This document shows positions 1 to 5,936 of a stretch of DNA of 7,246 nt, in pieces (the stretch's first letter is position 1; every line of letters begins with the position of its first letter). The position numbers were made by a program, and so were the translations under genes. Location of the stretch: contig JAAYTV010000568.1 in NCBI GenBank assembly GCA_012523655.1, forward strand, positions 1 through 7,246, given 5' to 3'. The notes under the pieces were generated by a model. The model made no database searches. It had not been told where the DNA came from and saw only the letters and a list, made by a program, of their open reading frames with translations. The DNA is from a bacterium (GTDB lineage: Bacteria; Zhuqueibacterota; Zhuqueibacteria; Residuimicrobiales; Residuimicrobiaceae).

Positions 1-297
1 CAGATCTTCGCCGACGCCGGCTACGTCATCCAGAGTGTCCACCAACCGGTGCAGATCGCCACGCAACAAGGGCAGGAAAGCGCCCTCGCTCAACAGATCA
101 TACACGGTTCTGCGCAGCACATCGGCCTGATGTTCGCGGTCCTGCACCTCCAGCCATAACGCCTCACAGGCGGCGGCATCGTTTTCCAGAAAGCGATCGA
201 ACAGCTTTCTGCACGACAGCAGGCACAGGTGCGTTTGCAGCAGATGTTGTTGCATCTGCTGCAGCACATGTTCTTCTTTTTTAGCAAGCGACATCAT
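1..297 (-). CDS. DUF47 / PhoU-like protein (N-terminal 99 residues, runs off the left edge)
   Basis: The visible part begins MMSLAKKEEHVLQQMQQH and is almost entirely helical. It carries the PhoU-like pattern of the DUF47 family (TIGR00153 type): an ExxxD motif (E55-D59, in DREHQAD), then FLPLLRGDLHRL (about 74-85) and the acidic LDDVAGVGED (89-98). In PhoU-type proteins such acidic helix motifs bind metal. Family members are about 200-230 residues, so roughly half is missing. They are usually encoded beside a Pit-type phosphate transporter and are thought to regulate it; such a gene may lie beyond the left edge, but this is not seen. An AAAAGGA Shine-Dalgarno lies upstream of the ATG at 297; the ATG at 294 is an equally simple alternative. 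The gene follows the epimerase stop by 60 nt on the same strand, so it may be the third gene of that operon. Family assignment is from motif recognition only. Confidence 0.8.
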   Translation of the reverse strand, partial: MMSLAKKEEHVLQQMQQHLLQTHLCLLSCRKLFDRFLENDAAACEALWLEVQDREHQADVLRRTVYDLLSEGAFLPLLRGDLHRLVDTLDDVAGVGEDL

Positions 298-337
298 CGT
301 TCAAGCCTGTCCTTTTGCTTAGGAGCTTGCTGGTAGA

Positions 338-356
338 CCGCCGTCGATGCCGGCGG
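338..356 (-). other. GC-rich stem-loop just after the epimerase stop codon
   Basis: On the minus strand a perfect 6-bp arm pair, CCGCCG/CGGCGG, closes a 7-nt loop. It starts 1 nt after the epimerase TGA. No U-run follows, so it is not a typical intrinsic terminator. It could attenuate transcription or stabilise mRNA between the epimerase and DUF47 genes. The pairing is visible; the function is unknown. Confidence 0.4.
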
Positions 357-357
357 C

Positions 358-1497
358 TCAAAAATCTCCGCTTACACCCAGGCCCGGCTTGTCCGGCAGA
401 ATCAGCCACCCCTCTTTGACCGTCACACCTTGAAAAGGATCCCGAGCCAGCAGCAAATTGCCGTCCAGATCGGGGAAATCGGTCAACGGCGACAGATGCG
501 CCGCAGCGGTGATGGACAACGAGCTGGAGACCATGCACCCCAGCATGATCTTCATTCCCAAAGCCCGCGCCATCCAAATCATCCGCAACGACTCCTGCAG
601 TCCGCCGGCTTTGTCCACTTTGATATTGATGCCGTCAAAGGCCTGCGCCAGGGCCGGGATATCCTGGCTGGTCTTGACCGATTCATCGGCGATGATGGGG
701 ATGGTCGCGCGCTCTTTCACCCAGGCCGTCTCTTCCAGCATGTGCGCGGGCATGGGCTGCTCCACCAGATCCACGCCGTTTTGCGCCAGCCATTCTACCT
801 TGCGCAACGCCAGCTCCTTGTTCTTCCAGCCTTCATTGGCGTCCACACGCAGCGTCTTTTGGGTGACGCTGCGGACCGCAGCCAGCACCTCTTCGTCGTT
901 GTCTTTGCCCATTTTAATTTTCAGCAATGGATAGGGCGCCGCCTCCTCCACTTTTTGCCTCACCATTTCCATGGTATCGATGCCGATGGAAAAAGTGGTC
1001 TGCGGCGCCTTGCGGGGATCCAGGCCCCAGAACTGATACAACGGAATGCCCAGCCATTTGCTCAGCCAATCCATCAGAGCGATGTCGATGCCGGCTTGAG
1101 CCGCGGTTTGGCCTTTACACACGTTCTGCACCGCTGCGTTGACATCGACGTATTTCCATGGATCGCAGGTCTGCAGAATCGGTACCGCCTTTTCGATTGC
1201 AGCCACCGTGGACTCGAGGCTTTCGCCGTAGCGCGCATTGTGCGCCGCTTCCCCCAGCCCGAACACGCCGTCCTTTTCCAGCTTGACGAACGCATATTCC
1301 TTGAACGTGCTGGTGTTGCGGCTGATCGTCCAGGCGTGACGCAAATCGAGCCGTTTGGTTTTTACTGTTACCTTGAATCCGCCTGCAGACATCTTTTTTT
1401 CCGCCGTGGACGCAGACCCAGTGGTCAGAGAAGCCGCACCGGCGACCGCTGCGCCCTTGGCAGCAGTGCGGATAAATTCTTTACGCGACATAGACAT
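358..1497 (-). CDS. Dipeptide epimerase (enolase superfamily) with Tat-type leader
   Basis: This 379-residue protein resembles L-Ala-D/L-Glu and related dipeptide epimerases of the muconate-lactonizing subgroup, which invert the C-terminal residue of a dipeptide by Lys/Lys acid-base chemistry with Mg2+. Visible motifs are TFSIGID (168-174), the catalytic KIK (K193, K195), metal ligands D219 (RVDANEGW), E246 (VEQP) and D271 (ADES), second-face K293 (NIKVDKAGG), GCM (320-322), and a DLD motif (343-345) matching the DxD that binds the dipeptide amino group. S324 follows GCMV where many relatives have Glu, so specificity is uncertain. The N terminus, MSMSRKEFIRTAAKGAAVAG, looks like a Tat signal with RK instead of RR, followed by a small-residue h-region. 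Cleavage near SAS/TA (about 28-32) is plausible and implies export. The start at 1497 is chosen because GGAG lies 6 nt upstream; translation from further upstream would run into the preceding gene. The gene begins 11 nt after the DUF4139 stop, so the two are probably co-transcribed and coupled. Confidence 0.9.
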   Translation of the reverse strand: MSMSRKEFIRTAAKGAAVAGAASLTTGSASTAEKKMSAGGFKVTVKTKRLDLRHAWTISRNTSTFKEYAFVKLEKDGVFGLGEAAHNARYGESLESTVAAIEKAVPILQTCDPWKYVDVNAAVQNVCKGQTAAQAGIDIALMDWLSKWLGIPLYQFWGLDPRKAPQTTFSIGIDTMEMVRQKVEEAAPYPLLKIKMGKDNDEEVLAAVRSVTQKTLRVDANEGWKNKELALRKVEWLAQNGVDLVEQPMPAHMLEETAWVKERATIPIIADESVKTSQDIPALAQAFDGINIKVDKAGGLQESLRMIWMARALGMKIMLGCMVSSSLSITAAAHLSPLTDFPDLDGNLLLARDPFQGVTVKEGWLILPDKPGLGVSGDF

Positions 1498-1508
1498 TGA
1501 GTTCTCCG

Positions 1509-3119
1509 TTACAGTCCATTGATCACCGCATCCCGTGGATGGCTCACCACAAAACTGATCAAAATCTCCTTTTTTTCCTTGGGCGCCACCGTCAGATTCC
1601 AGGTCAGTTTGCCGGTCTCCTTGTTCCATTCGTTGACATTGGGCGTCAGTTTGACGTCGGAAACCTCCACATCCTCATGGCGGCTGATAGGCGCCTGATC
1701 CTGAACCGTGATGACGGCGGCTTTGCTGCGGTAATTCTCACAGGTGATTTTATAAACATATTCGATTTCAGTCTTTTTGCTGATCATGCCCTTGTTGCGC
1801 TCAAACCGTTTGACCAGTTCGTGCTTGATCTTGATATTGGGATCAATGCCCAATGAGAGCTGAACTTTTTCACCCACCGCTTTGTTCTGCAAATGGCTTT
1901 TCCCGACATAATCGCCGTCCACATAGGTGACGGCCGGACCGGCGATCAACGGATATTCACCGCTGTTTTCAAAACTGCCCTGCAGATAGGCATGCTGGCT
2001 CATCTTGGGGATCGTCAGACAGGAAAGCGCTGCCGGAAACATTTGACGTCGGATCAGCACCTTAGTCGGCTCATCGCCGCTGCTGATGGTGCGTTTGCCG
2101 GCGATGACGAAATGGACCGAAGCGCCCTTGGCCTCCACGACAGAAGGCTCTATCGCATCCTGAACGCTGTAGAGCACGGCCTCTTCCGCTACACGGCCCT
2201 GCGGCGCCGCAGCGGCTTTCGACAGCCGCACCGGCGGCTCCGGCTTGTAGAGGTTCAGATACCAGGGGTGCAGTTCAGGCGCCTGGGCGCCGAACGCCGG
2301 TGTGGCGGTGGAAAGGCTTAAAGAGACATCAGTCCACTCTTCACCGGTTTTTTGGCGCACCTCTGCGGAGTAGACCATCTCCACCTGATCCTGCGCCGGC
2401 AGCGCCCGCAGCTCATAGGTGGGCGACCAGGCGACATCGCGGACCAGATAGTTCACGGACAATCCGGTGGACAGGGCGGTCTTGCACTGCAGCAGCAGTT
2501 GAATGCTTTTCTCCTCTTTGGGTCGCGCGGATTGAACCTGCTGCAGCTGTTTCTTCAACGCCTCCCGTTTATCCTCGATTTGTTTGCGCTGCAGCTCCAA
2601 CTCGGTGATCTCGTTGTACACCGAGGTCAGATTCTTGCGTAGAAACGTCAACGTCGAACTCCACGAGGCCACATCCATTTTGGCTTGCAGCAGTTCTTGC
2701 GAGGCCTTGGCGTCCGCTGCCACCTGGATGGAGGTGAGAAATTTTTCCTGACTCTTCAGCGCCTTGATCTCATTGTCCGCCTGAAAATCCTGCAGATCCA
2801 AAGCGGCGATCTGCTCTTCGATCTTTTTCACCTGCCGCTCTTCCGCCTTTTCCAGAAACCAGCGTTCCACTTTGACGTCTGAGATCTGCACCTGACCTTC
2901 GTCGCCCAAGCGGATATGCACGGACTCATCCATCATGGCGGTGGGCAGATGACCGATCTCGATCCTGTTCTCGCCAGCGTTGAGCTGCAGCTTGACTTCA
3001 CGCTGTAACAGAGCCATGCTGTTATATACGGTCACTTGCGAAATCGTGCTTGGAACTTCACGCGCCAGAGCTGTACAAGCAACCAGGCAGCAACCCAGCA
3101 AAATCAGCTCTATTCTCAT
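1509..3119 (-). CDS. DUF4140/DUF4139 (MuiA-family) exported coiled-coil protein
   Basis: The 536-residue product has three parts after a short leader. These are a beta-rich DUF4140-like N domain (about 24-85, beginning ISQVTVYNSMALLQREV), a long charged coiled coil (about 87-200), and a C-terminal beta-rich DUF4139 domain (about 215-530). Typical DUF4139 elements are WSPTYELRA (231-239), the stretch around VRQKTGEEWTDVSLSLST (254-271), HPWYL (284-288) and GKRTISSGDEPTKVLI (341-356). The family includes 'mucoidy inhibitor A' proteins, but its biochemical role is not established. The leader MRIELILLGCCLVACTALA contains a lipobox-like LVAC (C15). Cleavage by signal peptidase I after ALA is an alternative, so lipoprotein status is open. 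The start at 3119 is preceded by AAGGAG with a 6-nt spacer, which is better than the longer reading to 3179. It is the first gene of the minus-strand set; the epimerase start follows its stop by 11 nt. Confidence 0.9.
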   Translation of the reverse strand: MRIELILLGCCLVACTALAREVPSTISQVTVYNSMALLQREVKLQLNAGENRIEIGHLPTAMMDESVHIRLGDEGQVQISDVKVERWFLEKAEERQVKKIEEQIAALDLQDFQADNEIKALKSQEKFLTSIQVAADAKASQELLQAKMDVASWSSTLTFLRKNLTSVYNEITELELQRKQIEDKREALKKQLQQVQSARPKEEKSIQLLLQCKTALSTGLSVNYLVRDVAWSPTYELRALPAQDQVEMVYSAEVRQKTGEEWTDVSLSLSTATPAFGAQAPELHPWYLNLYKPEPPVRLSKAAAAPQGRVAEEAVLYSVQDAIEPSVVEAKGASVHFVIAGKRTISSGDEPTKVLIRRQMFPAALSCLTIPKMSQHAYLQGSFENSGEYPLIAGPAVTYVDGDYVGKSHLQNKAVGEKVQLSLGIDPNIKIKHELVKRFERNKGMISKKTEIEYVYKITCENYRSKAAVITVQDQAPISRHEDVEVSDVKLTPNVNEWNKETGKLTWNLTVAPKEKKEILISFVVSHPRDAVINGL

Positions 3120-3179
3120 TCTGCACTCCTTCCACGATAACCAACTGCATAGGTTTTTAAAAATTAACCATAAACCCAC

Positions 3180-3188
3180 AAAATAGCA
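3180..3188 (-). promoter_or_regulatory. Weak candidate extended -10 element for the minus-strand operon
   Basis: On the minus strand TGC-TATTTT matches an extended -10 (TGn plus 4 of 6 of TATAAT), about 60 nt upstream of the DUF4139 start. No convincing -35 lies at the right distance. A competing reading uses TTGCTA and TAATTT with 17 nt between them, further downstream. The operon needs a promoter in this region, but the exact site is uncertain. Confidence 0.25.
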
Positions 3189-3202
3189 AGCGGAAAGTCA
3201 CA

Positions 3203-3254
3203 AATTGCTCCAACCCTTGCTCAGCAATTGTTGACAATGTATCAAGGAATTGCT
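3203..3254. repeat. Three AATTGCT heptamers plus a -35 palindrome (candidate operator)
   Basis: AATTGCT occurs at 3203-3209, inverted as AGCAATT at 3223-3229, and again directly at 3248-3254. A 12-bp palindrome, ATTGTTGACAAT, sits at 3227-3238. The palindrome overlaps the -35 hexamer and the last heptamer overlaps the extended -10 of the rightward promoter. Repeated half-sites on both sides of RNA-polymerase contacts are what a repressor operator would look like, and one regulator could serve both divergent units. The repeats are seen directly; the role is inferred. A region this AT-rich could give some of them by chance. Confidence 0.4.
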
Positions 3255-3259
3255 ATATT
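3231..3259 (+). promoter_or_regulatory. Strong sigma70-type promoter for the aminopeptidase unit
   Basis: A perfect -35 hexamer TTGACA (3231-3236) is followed by a 17-nt spacer and TATATT (3254-3259). TGC directly in front of the -10 gives an extended -10 element. Transcription would start near 3266, giving a leader of about 70 nt before the GTG at 3336. The leader contains a small imperfect hairpin around 3283-3300 (GGA and GGC pairing with GCC and TCC). This is the clearest promoter in the window. It could drive the aminopeptidase and, since no convincing terminator follows, the downstream selenoprotein, TPR and dehydrogenase genes too. Confidence 0.8.
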
Positions 3260-3335
3260 TATTGGCCTGCAGGTGTGAGGCGGGAGACGGCAAAGCCTCC
3301 ACCGATCAGCCGGCGCTCAATGGAAAGGGTTTTGA

Positions 3336-4454
3336 GTGAACGATCCCCGTTACGACCGATTAGCCCGCATCATCGTCCGTCACTCCACACGGCTCAAAAA
3401 AGGGGAGAAAATCCTTATAGAGGCCATCGACATCCCATCCGACATGATCATCGCCGTGATGCGCGCGGCCCACCAGGCGGGCGCGGTTCCCTTTGTCACG
3501 GTCAAAGACAGCCGCGTGCTCCGCGAACTCTATCGGCAGGCCTCTTCCACCTCCATGTCGGCCATTGGTCGATGGGAGGCGCAGCGCATGCAGGAGATGC
3601 ACGCTTATGTGAGTCTGCGCGGCATGGAGAACGCCATGGAGATGTCTGATGTGACGGCCGAGCAGATGAAGCTGTATCAACAGCATTGGTGGAAGCCCGT
3701 GCATCTGGACATCCGCGTTCCCCGCACCAGATGGGTGGTGCTGCGCTGGCCCAACCCCAGTATGGCGCAGCTGGCTAAAATGAGCACCGAAGCGTTTGAA
3801 CGATTTTACTTTGATGTGTGCACGCTGGATTACGGCAGGATGGCCCGGGCGATGAAGAACCTGGCCGCCTTAATGCGCCGGACCGACCGGGTGCGCATCA
3901 CCGGCCCGGGCACAGAGCTCTCGTTCTCCATTAAGAACATACCGGTGATCCCCTGCAGCGGATCCCACAACCTGCCGGACGGCGAAATCTTTACCGCGCC
4001 GGTGCGCGATTCGGTGAACGGCCGGGTCCGGTTCACCGCTCCGACCATCTACCAGAGCGTGGTGCATGAGAACGTCGAACTGGTTTTTCGCAACGGCAAA
4101 ATCATCCGCGCCAAATCGGACAAGCGCGAAATCCTCAACGCCGTCCTGGACACGGACGAGGGCAGCCGCTACATCGGCGAATTCGCCCTGGGGGTGAATC
4201 CGCACATCACCCGGCCGATGCTCGACATTTTATTCGATGAAAAGATCAGCGGTTCATTTCATTTTACCCCGGGCAACAGCTATGACAACGCATCCAACGG
4301 CAACCGCTCCCAGGTGCACTGGGATATGGTGTGCATCCAGACGCCGGAGTACGGCGGCGGCGAGATCTATTTCGACGACCGACTGATCCGAAAAGACGGC
4401 CTGTTTGTGCCCAGAGAGTTGCAGCAGTTGAATCCGCAAAACCTGCTGGACTAG
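3336..4454 (+). CDS. M29-family metallo-aminopeptidase (aminopeptidase T/S, PepS type)
   Basis: This 372-residue protein matches the M29 family of cytoplasmic, two-metal aminopeptidases that remove N-terminal residues from peptides. Candidate metal and catalytic residues appear in family order: E217 in LPDGEIFTAP, E282 in YIGEFALG, H309 in SFHFTPGNSY, Y316, then H328 and D330 in RSQVHWDMV. The spacing between them parallels the Thermus aminopeptidase T set, except for a shorter stretch between H309 and H328. The length is slightly under the usual roughly 400 residues. The N-terminal part (LKKGEKILIEAIDIPSDMI and following) is the typical M29 first domain. The start is a GTG at 3336 behind AAAGGG; an ATG at 3320 is in another frame and would not encode this protein. 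It stands first downstream of the strong divergent promoter. Together with the dipeptide epimerase and P5C dehydrogenase it suggests peptide and amino-acid salvage. Confidence 0.92.
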   Translation: MNDPRYDRLARIIVRHSTRLKKGEKILIEAIDIPSDMIIAVMRAAHQAGAVPFVTVKDSRVLRELYRQASSTSMSAIGRWEAQRMQEMHAYVSLRGMENAMEMSDVTAEQMKLYQQHWWKPVHLDIRVPRTRWVVLRWPNPSMAQLAKMSTEAFERFYFDVCTLDYGRMARAMKNLAALMRRTDRVRITGPGTELSFSIKNIPVIPCSGSHNLPDGEIFTAPVRDSVNGRVRFTAPTIYQSVVHENVELVFRNGKIIRAKSDKREILNAVLDTDEGSRYIGEFALGVNPHITRPMLDILFDEKISGSFHFTPGNSYDNASNGNRSQVHWDMVCIQTPEYGGGEIYFDDRLIRKDGLFVPRELQQLNPQNLLD

Positions 4455-4461
4455 GAGTGCA

Positions 4462-4507
4462 CGGCGGGGCTCAGCCTGCGCCGCAGAGACGGTCCTGGAA
4501 CGACCGT
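4462..4507 (+). other. Two stem-loops between the aminopeptidase and selenoprotein genes
   Basis: The first pairs CGGCG (4462-4466) with CGCCG (4479-4483), with an inner GGC-TCA-GCC. The second is a perfect ACGGTC/GACCGT stem (4489-4494 with 4502-4507) closing a 7-nt loop. The base after the second stem begins AAACATAC, with no U-run, so neither looks like a Rho-independent terminator. They fill most of the 78-nt gap and end 14 nt before the Shine-Dalgarno sequence of the selenoprotein gene. They could mark an RNA processing point or adjust downstream expression. Confidence 0.4.
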
Positions 4508-4532
4508 AAACATACAATCAGAAAGGACGAGG

Positions 4533-4745
4533 ATGAAGATCGCCATTGAATACTGCACACAATGAGACTATTACCCGAGAGCAGCCAGTTTGGCTGACGC
4601 GCTGAAAAAAGAAAAGAACGTACCGGTCACATTAGTCGAATCCAGCGGCGGCGTTTTTGAAGTATTCCGCGACGGACAGAAGATATATTCCAAAAAAGCA
4701 ACCGGCCGATTCCCGACCCTTGACGAAATCCTCAAACTTCTGTGA
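4533..4745 (+). CDS. SelW/Rdx-family selenoprotein, UGA-encoded selenocysteine at residue 11
   Basis: Read through one in-frame TGA (4563-4565), this is a complete 70-residue protein of the SelW-like Rdx family: thioredoxin-fold redox proteins with a CxxU or CxxC active site after the first beta strand. It begins MKIAIEYCTQ, then U11, then DYYPRAASLADALKK. C8 and U11 form CxxU. The second half, GGVFEVFRDGQKIYSKKATG followed by RFPTLDEILKLL, is the family's characteristic C-terminal pattern and ends naturally at a TGA (4743). AAAGGA lies 5 nt before the ATG. Similarity continues in frame for 59 codons after the UGA, and a SECIS-like hairpin follows it, so this is not simple nonsense decay. UGA also terminates this gene and the epimerase, so it is not globally reassigned. 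The likely role is thiol/selenol redox work in the cytoplasm; partners are unknown. Standard gene calling will miss or truncate it. The TPR gene follows about 40 nt downstream. Confidence 0.93.
4563..4596 (+). promoter_or_regulatory. Bacterial SECIS-like element (UGA plus downstream hairpin)
   Basis: After the TGA at 4563-4565, a perfect 6-bp stem pairs CAGCCA (4582-4587) with TGGCTG (4591-4596) around a GTT loop (4588-4590). The apical loop begins with G, 22 nt after the last base of the UGA. Known bacterial SECIS hairpins lie inside the coding region just 3' of the UGA, with a short apical loop having a G in its first positions, and are bound by SelB. This stem fits in position and shape. 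Its lower part is only weakly paired. The stem overlaps codons for A17 to D22. Confidence 0.75.
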
Positions 4746-4772
4746 ACGCCTCCCCTCGGCCCACTGATCAAG

Positions 4773-4788
4773 AAAGGACTAAAATACG
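4773..4788 (+). promoter_or_regulatory. Shine-Dalgarno sequence pointing to an ACG start for the TPR gene
   Basis: AAAGGA (4773-4778) is followed after 7 nt by an in-frame ACG (4786-4788), then AAA ATA AAA AAA GAG. No ATG, GTG or TTG lies at a usable distance. One T-to-C change would make this a textbook ATG start. The frame is closed just upstream by a TAA at 4780-4782. The later GTG (4834) and ATG (4843) have no recognisable Shine-Dalgarno. Confidence 0.6.
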
Positions 4789-5874
4789 AAAATAAAAAAA
4801 GAGGACGCCACCCTAGACAACGCTTGGCGCGCTGTGGCCGACATGGATTATCGCCGTGCGACTGAGATCGCCGAAGTGATGCTGAGCAAGGATGGAGATG
4901 ATCCGGATGCCCTTACGCTGCTCAGCCGTATTCAAGTGGGCACAGGAAAGATCGAACAAGCTCACCAGACCTACTCCTACATCTACAACCATAAAAAAAT
5001 GGCCGCCGGCATGCGTGCAGAAGCCGCGATGGTGCTCGGCCGTCTTCCTGAAGCCCTGTCCCTGCTGCAAAAAGAATTAAAAGAGGATCCGCAACAGCCC
5101 GAGCTGCTTTTCATCGCCGCGCTGATCGAATATCAACTCGGCCACATTCAACGAGTGGAGGACTATATGCTCGCGGCGTTGGAGAGCGGCCTGGATTGGG
5201 ACGACGAAGATCCCATCACCCTGGTGGTGGAACACTGTTTGACCGGACCGGAATATTTGGATCTCGAACACATCTATCTCGATTGCCAGGATCAGCTTTT
5301 CGAAGGAAAAGGCGGATCGAAAAACCGTTGGTTCAGTCTGAACATGTCCATCTATGAGCTGTACACCGCGTCCACCCCCGCCAAGCGCAACAAGATCGCA
5401 ACCGATCTGCTCTATCTGCTGGATGGACCGGAGGATCTAACGCCGGCTTGCGGCAAAAAGAAACTGCGCGCCATTCTGACCGATTTCTCCCACAACGAGC
5501 AGGACGCCCGTTTCGGCCTGGAAGGCCTCAAACTGCTGGACGCGGGCCGGTACGACGAACTCGCACGCATGGTGCTGGCGCTGCAGCTCGAACATCTCAA
5601 AGAGTTCTCCACCGTGGTGGACATTCAGTTTGATCAGATGAACAGCAGTTCCCTGCAGTCGCTGACCACCAAATTGCCCATGCGCATGGCCATCGGCCTG
5701 CTCACGCTCTATGCCATGGCCACCTCTGAGGATCGCAAGTTCCAGTTGATGGAGCAGGAGATCGAAACGGATTTGAGCGCCGCCTTGATCACCGCCTGCT
5801 TCAGTGCTTTTTACCAGGAAATCAATATGTACAAAAAACGGCAGCAGCCGCAGCCCGCAAAAAAGAAAAAGTAA
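4786..5874 (+). CDS. TPR-repeat protein of unknown function, probable ACG start
   Basis: From ACG at 4786 the protein has 362 residues; from the first conventional start (GTG 4834) it has 346. I chose ACG for its Shine-Dalgarno spacing, because the extra N terminus (KIKKEDATLDNAWRA) looks like real coding sequence, and because it supplies helix A of the first repeat. Repeats resembling TPRs are seen at about 9-45 (DNAWRAVADMDYRRATEIAE) and 46-75 (ALTLLSRIQVGTGKIEQAHQ), then about 80-130 (GRLPEALSLLQKEL and QPELLFIAALIEYQLGHI). The rest is helical without a clear family, includes a CGKKKLR segment near 228, and ends in a Gln/Pro/Lys tail (KKRQQPQPAKKKK). No signal peptide or membrane segment is seen, so it is probably cytoplasmic. 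TPR folds usually mediate protein contacts. It sits 40 nt after the selenoprotein gene and 62 nt before the dehydrogenase gene on the same strand, so it is probably in their operon. I do not recognise a specific function. Confidence 0.82.
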   Translation, partial: TKIKKEDATLDNAWRAVADMDYRRATEIAEVMLSKDGDDPDALTLLSRIQVGTGKIEQAHQTYSYIYNHKKMAAGMRAEAAMVLGRLPEALSLLQKELKEDPQQPELLFIAALIEYQLGHIQRVEDYMLAALESGLDWDDEDPITLVVEHCLTGPEYLDLEHIYLDCQDQLFEGKGGSKNRWFSLNMSIYELYTASTPAKRNKIATDLLYLLDGPEDLTPACGKKKLRAILTDFSHNEQDARFGLEGLKLLDAGRYDELARMVLALQLEHLKEFSTVVDIQFDQMNSSSLQSLTTKLPMRMAIGLLTLYAMATSEDRKFQLMEQEIETDLSAALITACFSAFYQEINMYKKRQQPQPAKKKK

Positions 5875-5877
5875 CTC

Positions 5878-5901
5878 CGGCGTTGGCCTTGGCCGAAGCC
5901 G
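5878..5901 (+). other. Imperfect stem-loop between the TPR and dehydrogenase genes
   Basis: CGGC (5878-5881) can pair with GCCG (5898-5901), and the interior TTGG and CCGAA pair with single-base bulges around CCTTGG. TTGGCC is also repeated in tandem here. No U-run follows, so this is not a convincing terminator. The rest of the 62-nt gap holds the dehydrogenase Shine-Dalgarno. Confidence 0.25.
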
Positions 5902-5936
5902 CAGCATCTGTTTCCGCCATCATGGGAGGTGACACT

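Noticed and set aside
90..287. Cysteine-rich 65-residue minus-strand frame that looks like a metal-binding peptide
   Set aside because: The DUF47/PhoU-like frame runs through the same bases with a good start and family motifs. The Cys come from CTGCTGCAG-like repeats read out of frame.
430..1500. Long plus-strand frame of 356 codons
   Set aside because: It lies opposite the epimerase gene, whose catalytic motifs are unmistakable. Its own translation is rich in His, Arg and Gln, typical of an antisense shadow.
3283..3300. Leader segment resembling part of a c-di-GMP-I riboswitch (GACGGCAAAGCCTCC)
   Set aside because: The second conserved half and the upstream CAGGGCAAA-type element of that class are absent in the roughly 70-nt leader. 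Only a small bulged hairpin is supported.
3275..3649. Plus-strand frame overlapping the aminopeptidase start, including the ATG at 3320
   Set aside because: It is out of frame with the M29 protein and gives no family-like sequence. The GTG at 3336 has its own Shine-Dalgarno.
4462..4507. Rho-independent terminator after the aminopeptidase gene
   Set aside because: Stem-loops exist, but no run of T follows either one, so they are listed only as structures.
4563..4565. UGA read as Trp or Gly through a changed genetic code, or a pseudogene stop
   Set aside because: UGA serves as the normal stop for the epimerase and for this gene itself. The position is the CxxU active site of the family and the downstream sequence is intact, so Sec decoding fits best.
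4743..4865. Possible readthrough of the second TGA of the selenoprotein gene into a further open stretch of about 39 codons
   Set aside because: The first part ends where SelW-type proteins end (EILKLL). The extension overlaps the TPR gene in another frame and shows no conserved motif.
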